DNA of 64,000 nt from Methylococcales bacterium. Lineage in GTDB: Bacteria > Pseudomonadota > Gammaproteobacteria > Methylococcales > Methylomonadaceae. This document shows, piece after piece, positions 32,573 to 42,600 of the stretch. The notes under the pieces are model-generated. The model searched no databases. It was given only the letters and a program-made list of their open reading frames with translations, and was not told the DNA's origin. Every line of letters starts with the position of its first letter. The stretch's first letter is position 1. The position numbers and the translations under genes are program-made. The stretch covers positions 1 through 64,000 of the forward strand of contig JAQTUW010000016.1 in NCBI GenBank assembly GCA_028707085.1. The letters run 5' to 3'.

Positions 32573-32749
32573 TTAACTGTAGTGGGCATAAGCTTTACGA
32601 CTTTGCCCACGCCATTGAAATGCAGTATTTCGGCCGCCAAGTCTCTGATAATAAAGCGCCAGACTATTGACACCAACCAGCGTATTCAGCAATTTGAAAT
32701 GTAAGTCTGGCACCCGTTTCAACGCTTCTATCCAATAGGCGGCGACATG
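32573..32749 (-). pseudogene. Remnant of SnoaL/NTF2-like protein, frameshifted and N-terminally truncated
   Basis: Manual translation: HVAAYWIEALKRVPDLHFKLLNTLVGVNSLALYYQRLGG; then the sensible continuation AEILHFNGVGKVVK lies in another frame before returning to AYAHYS*. Confidence 0.6.
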
Positions 32750-32784
32750 CTATTTTCCCTTCAGCATCCCGCGGGGCAAAATCG

Positions 32785-33441
32785 TTAGTCGTTCTTCCTG
32801 TCCTTTATATTGTCATGACGCATCTTGGTGGCTACCAAAGCCGCCATCTCCGGTTTGCCGGATTTATTCAAACCCTCGATTACACTGTCCTGATTCTCCG
32901 CTGGTTGATTCTGACTAACTTTCCATTTGCCGAACAATTGCGTAACGGCAATTTCAATACCGATAATTTGCTTGATCAACTTCTCGGTAAAGTCGTGTGG
33001 TGCATCCGATACCGCCCAGGGTTCCGGGAATGCTGCTTCATGGTGGGCAGTCATTGCTTCAAGTTGATTGCGAATCCATACTGCATTATCAATCATCCGC
33101 AGACCGCCGTAAGCATGCACGGCAGCGTAGTTCCAGGTTGGCGCGACTTTGCCGGATTGCTGTTTGGTGGAGTACCAGGATGGCGAGATATAGACGTTTT
33201 CTGTCTGAAATATCGCTAGTACTTCGTTATTCTGATCGGATTCTTTCCACAATGGATTGGCTCGGGCGACGTGTCCGCGTAGGCATCCAAAATCCGAGCT
33301 GTCGTCCACCCAGTACAATGGAATATGGTTGGCGTTGACTTTATTGGCAGACAAGGTCACCAATGTCGCCAGCGGGTAATCACGGATCAACGCCTGCATG
33401 ACATCAAGACGGGGTTCATCAAAGTGATTGGGGATGTACAT
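32785..33441 (-). CDS. FMN-binding negative transcriptional regulator (PaiB-like)
   Basis: MYIPNHFDEPRLDVMQALIRDYPLATLVTLSANKVNANHIPLYW; SPSWYSTKQQSGKVAPTWNYAAVHAYG. Confidence 0.93.
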   Translation of the reverse strand: MYIPNHFDEPRLDVMQALIRDYPLATLVTLSANKVNANHIPLYWVDDSSDFGCLRGHVARANPLWKESDQNNEVLAIFQTENVYISPSWYSTKQQSGKVAPTWNYAAVHAYGGLRMIDNAVWIRNQLEAMTAHHEAAFPEPWAVSDAPHDFTEKLIKQIIGIEIAVTQLFGKWKVSQNQPAENQDSVIEGLNKSGKPEMAALVATKMRHDNIKDRKND

Positions 33442-33481
33442 AACCTTGGTTCCTCAATATTTATGGTGAATCTGAATGGCG

Positions 33482-33871
33482 CTAAACATTGATTCTGTAA
33501 TTCAATGCCACTTCGTCGCCATACATGCCACGAAAGCCCCAATTACATGCCGGGCTTTCGTAGATGCAAATTTCAATATCCTGATGCGTGACGCCAAGTT
33601 TTCCTTGAATAGCATCGAAAAGTAGACGTATCAGTTTTTTCTTGGTAGCCGTTTCCCTACCTGTGATCATGCTGATTTCGATAATCGTATAGGCATCGGT
33701 TCTACCGCTTGGATAGTACATATTCTCCTTTCCGATAGGGAAAAAGCGATGCGCGCGTTTATCTGCCGGAAATTGTAAGGCTTCAACCACCCAGTCATGA
33801 ATCACATCGGATAATGCCTGCTTGATGGAATTAAGGTAATTTTTGATACCGTAAATTTTGATTTGCGCCAT
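33482..33871 (-). CDS. Tautomerase family protein
   Basis: MAQIKIYGIKNYLNSIKQALSDVIHDWVVEALQFPADKRAHRFFPI; internal start chosen at 33871, which removes overlap with the upstream gene. Confidence 0.8.
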   Translation of the reverse strand: MAQIKIYGIKNYLNSIKQALSDVIHDWVVEALQFPADKRAHRFFPIGKENMYYPSGRTDAYTIIEISMITGRETATKKKLIRLLFDAIQGKLGVTHQDIEICIYESPACNWGFRGMYGDEVALNYRINV

Positions 33872-33909
33872 ATTAAATACTCGTTGAAATCTCACCGAAT
33901 TGTCCCTGG

Positions 33910-34605
33910 CTAATTTGCGTTGCTTGCTACAGCGCTCAAAAATGCCGTGACCAACGGATGCGGTTTTTCTGGTGTAGATCGGGCTTGAGGTACGAATAAC
34001 GTGCCGATAAACAAGGGATGATCGGGCCATTCGATGACCCGGATGTCGCCTTCGGCATCGGCGGCGGTGATGAGCATTGGGCCTCGCTTTAGATTCTCGA
34101 TATAGTCAGGATTGATCCCAAAATTACAATAGTACTGCTCTGTAGCTGTCGTTGTACCGTATATTTCAGCTACCCTCGAATTTGGCTCAAAATTTAGTTG
34201 CATTTCACGCCCAGCCAACGAGCATACCAACTGTGAAATGAATAGACTCGATGCATACGGATCGTATTCGGCATGCTGAGCATCCTTAAAACCTAAAACG
34301 TTGCGTGCGTATTCGATAATCATGTGCTGAAAGCCACCGCAGGTGCCCAAGCATGGAATGTTATTTTCTCGGGCATGGCGAATCGCCTCCAAAGTCCTGT
34401 CCATATCTTTATAGGGACTGCCGGGGGCAATCCATATCCCAGAGTAACGTTCGAACAACGCTGAACTGATGTCGGTAGTCGAAATCCAGTCATAGTCAAT
34501 TTTCAAGTCTAAAACTGTTTTTGCATGTTTGATGGCCGCATTGGTCGATGCATGGGGCGGAAATGTCGGCGTGTATTCGCCAAGAATTGCAATTGATGTG
34601 GTCAT
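33910..34605 (-). CDS. CTP synthase C-terminal-like class I glutamine amidotransferase domain protein
   Basis: MTTSIAILGEYTPTFPPHASTNAAIKHAKTVLDLKIDYDWIST; nucleophile elbow PCLGTCGGFQHMIIEYARNVLGFKDAQHAEYDP. Confidence 0.85.
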   Translation of the reverse strand: MTTSIAILGEYTPTFPPHASTNAAIKHAKTVLDLKIDYDWISTTDISSALFERYSGIWIAPGSPYKDMDRTLEAIRHARENNIPCLGTCGGFQHMIIEYARNVLGFKDAQHAEYDPYASSLFISQLVCSLAGREMQLNFEPNSRVAEIYGTTTATEQYYCNFGINPDYIENLKRGPMLITAADAEGDIRVIEWPDHPLFIGTLFVPQARSTPEKPHPLVTAFLSAVASNAN

Positions 34606-34688
34606 TGACTTTTATATTCCTTAGCTAATTCAATGTGTTGATTGATATGCATATCGTTTGCGCTACCCGATAAAGGCATGAATACCAT

Positions 34689-35039
34689 CTAGAACATCCA
34701 TCTTTGAACAGTTTGGCAATGCCGATTCCAAGTAAACGACCATGAAAACCGGAAACCAGTTACCCAGCATTGATTCATCTGCTCTGCCAAAATAGACGCC
34801 GGATCATAAAGCTTACTGCACAGCAGCCCGGCTTCGTAAATACCTGTCTCGAAAAGCTCAATGACTAAGTTATTATTTCGTCCAATATCCTTAGCCAGAT
34901 CCTTTAAATCTCTTTGGTAAATACCCAGTGCGTTTGCTGCTTTAATACCAAATTTTCCTTCCTTGATCATTATTTTATCCGGGTCGACCAATTTGCCTGG
35001 CGTCTGTTCGGTACGCAATGTAATGCCATGACTATTCAA
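34689..35039 (-). pseudogene. Truncated DNA alkylation repair (AlkD-like) gene remnant
   Basis: KFGIKAANALGIYQRDLKDLAKDIGRNNNLVIELFETGIYEAGLLCSKLYDPASILAEQMNQ(C)WVTGF resembles the N-terminal HEAT-like part of AlkD proteins; reading degrades after this and the C-terminal two-thirds is missing. Confidence 0.65.
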
Positions 35040-35081
35040 TTCTTATTGTGATTGTTGCTGATTCGGTATTTTTAGCCAATC

Positions 35082-35316
35082 CTAATCGTTAGCGCGTATT
35101 AAGCATAAACCCAGTAGAAAACAACCGATTGCAAACGTAAAAATGCCAATGATCGACACATAGAACGAAATCATTGGCCCTAACGCATAAATCATCGCGC
35201 CAATAAATATCGGCACTGCGGCAGGTTTCGGATAGATTGATGAACGATAAAGCCTTAGGCAAAAATAGCATGATACCAATCAATATAGTAACCGAAGCTG
35301 AAATTCGAAAAATCAA
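35082..35316 (-). pseudogene. Frameshifted small membrane protein remnant
   Basis: Two overlapping frames together read MIFRISASVTILIGIMLFLPKAL... then RSSIYPKPAAVPIFIGAMIYALGPMISFYVSIIGIFTFAIGCFLLGLCLIRAND*. Confidence 0.45.
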
Positions 35317-35354
35317 TACAAACTGTCAACCCCTTTTGGACATAGGCCAACTAT

Positions 35355-35729
35355 TTATAGTTTAAAGAGTTTTTCCGATTTGACAAACCGTTTTGGCTTT
35401 TGGGTGCTGTCGGCTATGCACATGGCTTCCCTAGCCCATTCCTGGAGCTGAATAGGATCGGTAAGCACTTCTTCCGGCAATTCGAAATATCTTCGCACCT
35501 GAACTCGGCCTTTCTTGGTCTGGTAGGAGAAAGGCTGCATTCCCGTTTGTGCATATTTCTGCCGCGTGTCGTCATCAACCACAAAATACAAGCTATTGCC
35601 CATAATCATGGCAAACTGTACAAAGCCATTGGAAATGCCGATACCACCAAAGAATCGGCCTATTTTTAGCGAACCGATCGCTTCTAGTCGTTCTAAAACA
35701 GATTCCTTATATTCTGCGCTTGGTGTCAA
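35355..35729 (-). CDS. TfoX/Sxy N-terminal domain protein
   Basis: ERLEAIGSLKIGRFFGGIGISNGFVQFAMIMGNSLYFVVDDDTRQKYAQTGMQPFSYQTKKGRVQVRRYFELPEEVL. Confidence 0.88.
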   Translation of the reverse strand: MTPSAEYKESVLERLEAIGSLKIGRFFGGIGISNGFVQFAMIMGNSLYFVVDDDTRQKYAQTGMQPFSYQTKKGRVQVRRYFELPEEVLTDPIQLQEWAREAMCIADSTQKPKRFVKSEKLFKL

Positions 35730-35779
35730 AGGTTTGTATCCGAGTTAGGTGATTTTGAAATCGGACAAGGGATTCTGGG

Positions 35780-36025
35780 TCATTTCTTCCGCAATAAATA
35801 CCCGGAATACGTCACAAGCTCTTGACCATTGATCGTAACCAATCGAACAGTTTCCTGCATGCTGCGTCCCAATCCACGGATTATGGCTTCGTTATCCGAT
35901 ACGGGCGCAATTGGAAAAGCTAGATTATTCATGTCAAAAGCTGGTAATGAATATTCCAGCATCAAAAATCCATCCCGTTCCCGTATGATGCAGTTTTCTG
36001 GAACATTAGCCTCACCTACAGCCAC
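35780..36025 (-). CDS. Hypothetical small protein
   Basis: 81 aa, protein-like composition (RDGFLMLEYSLPAFDMNNLAFPIAPVSDNEAIIRGLGRSMQETVRLVTINGQELVTYSGYLLRKK); no family recognised; may be a fragment. Confidence 0.4.
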   Translation of the reverse strand: MAVGEANVPENCIIRERDGFLMLEYSLPAFDMNNLAFPIAPVSDNEAIIRGLGRSMQETVRLVTINGQELVTYSGYLLRKK

Positions 36026-36525
36026 ATCAACAATTTTTACTCGTCAATGCGATTACGCAGGGAAGCAGAAATAGGTACGGGTTGAATGGCGCTTACTCAA
36101 GGCTTAATTCTTAATAAAAACAGCATGATACGACGAAATCTGTCAAGCATGGAACTTAGTGTGAACCACCAGAAACCGTGGTTTACAGACGTAAAATCGG
36201 TTGACTTTTCAAATAGCTATTGATAGCTAACACCATAATATACTGATTTAAAATAATTTTTTCATTAAGAAAGTGCCATTCAGGTACGGGTTTGATTTTT
36301 TCGCCCAGTACAAACGCGCCGCCTTACCAATGAACCAAGGCCAGATTATGTCCCGCAATACTATGCAAAGATAGACTGTAGTAGTCAAGTTTTTTAAGGT
36401 AAAGCTTACACATTGATGCTTAATTGCCGTTTCCAGCTGAATCAAGATCCAGGTCGCAATTTAACATATGTGTTATACAGTACGGATACCGTTATAAATT
36501 TTGGCCGCCGTGACTGTAGCGACAA

Positions 36526-36552
36526 AAAAGCCGATGGCATTCAGCGGCTTTT
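36526..36552 (+). promoter_or_regulatory. Hairpin in the leader of the glucan synthase-like gene
   Basis: AAAAGCCG (36526-36533) pairs with CGGCTTTT (36545-36552), 11-nt loop, about 65 bp before the start codon. Confidence 0.45.
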
Positions 36553-36616
36553 CAAGGAGGCTCAGTTCAATAGCCACTAATAACCAATTGATTTTTTAGC
36601 ACTCGGAGACGCCATC

Positions 36617-39600
36617 ATGGCTAAGCAAATGTGGCGTAGAAGGCATGCAAGAGTCGATCATCCAGGCGGCGAAGAATCGCCTATCCGCTTCGAATTGTTC
36701 AGCAACGAACGCCTGGAGGAGCATGCCTATAGTTTGGCGAAAGCGCAAAAAATCGACCACCTTAAAAAAACACAGCAATTGATGCCAAGGGCTCGCGAAA
36801 ACGCCTTGGTTTTATTGGAAGCTTATAAAGCCGTCGCCAAAACGGTGCGCGAACAACATTCTATTACACCCGCTGCTGAATGGCTGTTGGATAATTTTCA
36901 TATTATCGACGAACAGATCAGCAATATCGACCTCGATTTGCCCGAAAGTTTTTATCGTGAGCTACCCAAGTTATCCGAAGGCTATTTAGCAGGTTACCCT
37001 CGGGTTTACGGCATCGTTTGGGCCTTGATAGCGCATACCGACAGCCGATTTTCGGCGGAACTGCTGACCTTATTTATAAAAGCATATCAAAAAATCACCC
37101 CGCTTACCCTGGGCGAACTATGGGCGATACCGATTACCCTCCGAGTATTGTTGATCGAGAATCTTCGCCGCTTAGCCGTCAGCATTATGCGTTCGCAATC
37201 GGGCCGGCAGTTGGCCGATGACTTTATAAAGGAAATCGAACAAATCGTCACTCGCAGCGACAAACCGGATCCGCCCATTCCAAAACCAGTATTGCCATCA
37301 GCTTCGCTGCGTCAGGCTTATGCAGTGCAAATTTTGCTGCGCTCGCACGACCCACATCCTGCTGTGGCGCCTTCACTGGATTTCCTGAATGACTGGCTAA
37401 AGGAGCAAAACCTCAGCCTGGAAGAACTGGTGCATCGCGAACATGCCGAGCAAATTGCCGACAACCAGACCGTTCGCAACATCATTACCAGCATGCGCGC
37501 CATCTCAGCTTTCGAATGGCCCAACTTCGTCGAAGACGTCAGTCTGGTCGATATCTGCCTTCGCGGGCATGATGGCTATGCGGCTATGGATTTTCTTAGC
37601 CGAGACCGCTACCGGCATGCTATCGAAGAGCTAGCCAAACGCTCGCCACATTCGGAACTGGAGATCGCGCAACGGGTAATCAATAAAATCCAGCTGACTC
37701 AGGACGACAGTGAGAATAGCCTGCAGGATCCCGGCTATTATCTGATTGGCGCGGGCCGTTATCCCTTAGAAAAAGAGGTTGGTTATCGGCCTTCATTCAA
37801 ACAATATTTGCTGCGTAGCTATGTCGCCCATACCGGCGTTTCCTATCTTCTCAGTCTAGCCGTCTTGACCTTGTTTTTGCTAGCCCTGCCTTTGACTGCA
37901 GGTATCAGCGCACAATTAAGCGTCATCCAGTTAATCCTGCTCGGTATCTGCATAGTCTTTCCAGTATCGGACATCGCCCTCGGTTTTTTTAACCAATTAA
38001 TCATTGCCGGGCTACCTCCACGCCATCTGCCGAGGATTGAGCTAAAAAACGGGCCGCCGCCGGCCATGAGTACTTTTGTTGTGGTGCCGACCCTGTTCGC
38101 GAAAGAGGCGGAAGTATTGGCCCAGGTAAAGCAAATGGAAATCCGCTATCTTTCCAATCCTGATGGCCAGGTATATTTCGCCTTGCTGTCCGATTGGCTG
38201 GATGCGGAACAGGAAACTCTGCCGGATGATGACAGTTTGTTGCAGGCGGCGGCTGTCGCAGTCGCCGAGCTGAATAGTCGATACGCCGCACAGCGATTTT
38301 TTGTATTTCACCGTAAGCGGCTATGGAATGCAAGCGAAGCCAAGTGGATGGGCTGGGAACGTAAGCGCGGCAAACTTCAGGAATTCAACCGTTTGTTGCG
38401 TGGCGCCACAGACACATCATTTCTACCGATTAACGGTAGTCCCGCCATTGCGCCGCCCGGCGTCTGTTATGTTATTACGCTGGATGCCGACACCCGATTG
38501 CCGATGGGCGTGGTCAGCCAACTAGTCGGCGTGGCTATGCATCCATTGAATCAGCCAGTATTCGACCCCCTTAGTCAACGTATCGTTGCCGGCTACGGCA
38601 TACTCCAGCCCAGGGTAACGCCGGCCTTGCCGCAACGCTGCGAACATTCCATGTATCATCGGCTGTTTGCCGGCGCTTCCGGTTCCGATGCGTATGCAAG
38701 TCCGGTTTCCGAACTTTATCAGGACTTATTTGCGCTGGGCACATACAGCGGCAAAGGCTTATATCACGTCGACAGTTTTGAAGCCGCTTTGGCCGGACGG
38801 GTGCCGGACAATACTCAGCTTAGTCATGACTTATTCGAAAGCATCTACGTACGCTGTGCGCTGGTCAGCGATATTGAGTTTTTCGAGGAATTTCCTTCCC
38901 ATACAGAAGTAGCCGCTTCGCGCGAACATCGTTGGGCAAGAGGCGACTGGCAACTCTTGCCCTGGATCTTCGGCGCTGGCGGACAAAATATGCCCCTGCT
39001 TGGCCGTTGGAAAATGCTTGATAATTTACGCCGTTCTCTTTCTGCGCCGGCGGCCTTTACTGCGCTGGTGATCAGTTGGGCGATTCCGCAGGCGCCGCAG
39101 GAGTTGCTGATCGGCTTGGTGCTCACGGCTTTAGCTATTCCCGCCATCATGGCTTTCGGCAAAGGCTTTAGTTTGCCGCGACGCGGGGTCTCACTAACAA
39201 CGCATTTCCGCGGCATAGCGGAGAATTTGTTTTGGGCGATCTGCAATAGCGTCATCGCGCTGACTTTTTTGGTGCAGCACGCCTGGTCAATGACAGACGC
39301 CATTGTCAGCACATTGATCAGACTTATGATTACCCGGCGCAGCTTATTGAAATGGGTGACCGCCTTGCAGGCGAAGAGCGCATCAGATCATGCTCTAAAA
39401 AGTCTGATCCGCCCCTTTAGCCGTTCGGCTGTCGTGGTATTTGGCGCTGCCGGCTTGGTGTTGATTTTCAATCCGGCCGCCATCGTTTATGCGAGCCCGT
39501 TTCTGCTTTTATGGCTGTTGGAACCCATTGTCGCCCGTAGCTTGAGCATTTCCCCAAAACTTGATGCGGCCGAACTTTTACAAGCCGGAGATACCCGAAA

Positions 39601-42600
39601 GCTGCGTTTGATCGGCAGGCGTATCTGGCGGTTTTTTTCGACCTTTGTTACGGCTGAGGAAAACTATTTGCCACCTGACAATTTTCAGGAAAACCCACAG
39701 GCAGTAATCGCTCATCGCAGTTCCCCGACCAATTTCGGACTTTATCTGTTATCTATCGTCGCCGCTCGTGATTTTGGCTGGATCGGTTTGCAGGACAGCA
39801 TAGACCGACTGGAAGCGACGATAAACACCCTCAACAGTTTGCCGCGTCTGCATGGCCATTTTTATAATTGGTACGATACCCACGATCTACATATTTTAGA
39901 ACCTGCTTATATTTCGACCGTGGATAGCGGTAATCTGGCCGGACACCTGCTGACCCTGGCTGAAAGCTGCCGGGAAACCCTGCGTAGCCCTTTAATACTG
40001 AGAACCGCCTTGCCGGGACTAGCCGATACGCATAGCCTGCTAAGCGCCGAACTGGCAAAAATCAGCGATGATAAACGTACGCAAACGGTTACGCTGAAAG
40101 AGTTGCGGCAAAAAACTTTTCTGCTCGGCGACATGCTGCAAAGCCAACCTGCCGATAGCCAAGCCTGGAGCAATCTCTGGCGGCAATTAATCCAATGCGC
40201 CGATACACTTGCCGATTTGGCGAGCGCCTATGCCGCCGAACGCGGCGATACAGACAACAGCGAAGTGCAGACCTGGGCTGGAATGTTCTGCGGCGATATA
40301 CGTTCTCATGCCCGCGACATTGAAAATCTGTTGCCCTGGGTCAATTTTAGCCATCAGCTTGACAAAATTCAGCAGTTCTCCTCAGCAAAACAGGCGATTG
40401 AGTCATGGTGGCAAGTCCCACACCTGGAAATTCCGCTCGCTGATCTCGCCGGCTTTTATAAGCAGGCTATAGCGGCATTGCAGACGGCCAACCCTGAAGC
40501 ATTGCTACCGGCAGATTTGGCGGTACTGGGCAAACTACGACGCGCCGCGGAGCAAGCCGCGGGACAAAGCCTGCGGCTGGAGACCATAGCTGCTCAAGCG
40601 GACAAACTATTTCGTGAAATGGATTTCCGATTTCTGTATGACGCCAAATGCCATATGCTTTCAATCGGCTATCAGGTTCTGGAAGGCTCTGTCGATCCTA
40701 GCTATTACGATTTACTAGCCTCCGAGGCTAGACTCGCCAGTTTCATCGCCATTGCCAAGCGCGAGGCGCCGAGCGATCACTGGTACCATCTTGGACGGCG
40801 GGTGATACGAGCGGCGCGTGGCACGATGTTACTGTCCTGGTCCGGCTCGATGTTCGAATACTTGATGCCTTCACTGGTGATGTTTACACCGCGTTACAGC
40901 CTCCTGGATCAGACCTGCCGCCTGGTGATAAAACGGCAAATAGAATACGGTAAAGAATGCGGTATACCTTGGGGGGTTTCCGAGTCGGCTTTTAATAGCC
41001 GGGATATCGCCTTAACTTATCAATATTCGGCTTTTGGCGTTCCTGGTTTAGGCATGAAGCGCGGACTGGGCGAAGAGCGGGTGATTGCGCCCTATGCTAC
41101 GGCCCTGGCCGCCATGTATTTTCCGCATGCCGCTGTGGAAAACTTCCAGCGACTGGAAAAACTAGGCGCATTAGGCCGCTTCGGTTTTTACGAAGCTTTA
41201 GACTATACCCCTATTCGCCTGGAAGAAGGCCAAACGGTAGCAATAGTACGTTGTTACATGGCCCATCACCAGGGCATGTCGTTGCTTGCCTTCGCAAATA
41301 CCATGCACGACGGCGCCATGCGCCATCGTTTCCATCATGCCGCCTTGATACAAGCCGCAGACTTATTACTACAGGAACGCATCCCTCAAGGCGCCGATAC
41401 GACCAGTCTGCCGTTATCCCTGGCTCAGGTCGAAATCAAGGAAATTGTGCAGGCATCGGTAAGACACGCGCCGTCGCCCATGTCTCCAACACCCTCAACG
41501 CAACTTCTGTCCAACGGTCAATACGCTGTGATGCTGACCGGCTCAGGCTCTGGTTATAGCCAATGGCGAAACCTGGCTGTGACGCGCTGGCGTGAAGATG
41601 TCACATGTGATGCTTGGGGTAGTTTCCTTTATCTGCGCGATGTAGTCAGCAATCAGGTCTGGTCAGCCGGTTACCAGCCGACAACGGTTGTACCCGATCA
41701 CTACGAAGTGGTGTTCGCGGAAGATCGCGCCCGTATCACCCGTAGCGACCATGGCGTTATCAGCACCCTGGAGATTGTGATCTCGCCGGAAGACGATGCG
41801 GAAATTCGCCGCTTAAGCTTGACGAATAACAGCTCGCGCGTTAAAGAGATTGAAATTACCTCTTATGCGGAGATCGTGCTGGCGGATATGCCGGCCGACA
41901 TCGCCCATCCGGCCTTTTCCAAGCTGTTTGTGCAGACCGAATACCAACCGCAAACCCAAGGCCTGATAGCGCATCGCCGACCAAGAACCGCGGAAGATCC
42001 GGTTATTTGGGCGGCGCACGTCCTGGCCGGCGGCCAAACCAAAAATGGACTGCAGTATGAAACCGACCGCGCCCGTTTTGTCGGCCGCGGCCAGAGCTTG
42101 CGGGCGCCTATGGCGGTCATCAATGGACAGCCTCTGGGCAATACTGTCGGTGCGGTATTGGATCCGATCTTCAGTTTACGCACCAGGGTTCGCATTGCCG
42201 TGGGCGGCACGGAACACCTCAGTTTCATTACCCTGGCGGCATCCTCGCGCCAGGCGGTGGAAGAACTATTGGACAAATATCACAATCTGGCAGCTTGGGA
42301 ACGGGTGTCGGCTCTGGCTTGGACGCATGCCCAAGTGCAATTGCATCACCTGCACGCCAAACCGGAGGAGGCACAGCTTTTTCAACATCTGGCCAATCGC
42401 TTGATTTATGTAGATTCTTCATTAAGACCCTCCGACAAATTAATGCAGACCAATAGCTTGAACGTTACCAGTTTATGGCGCTATGGCATTTCGGGCGACC
42501 GTCCTATTCTTTTACTTAGGGTCAAAGAATTTGAAGACCGCCGCATCGTCGAGCAATTACTGCGCGCCCATGAGTATTGGCGCATCAAAGGCCTTAGAGT

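Noticed and set aside
36248-36445. 65-aa minus-strand ORF
   Set aside because: No recognisable domain and no clear ribosome-binding site; probably chance.
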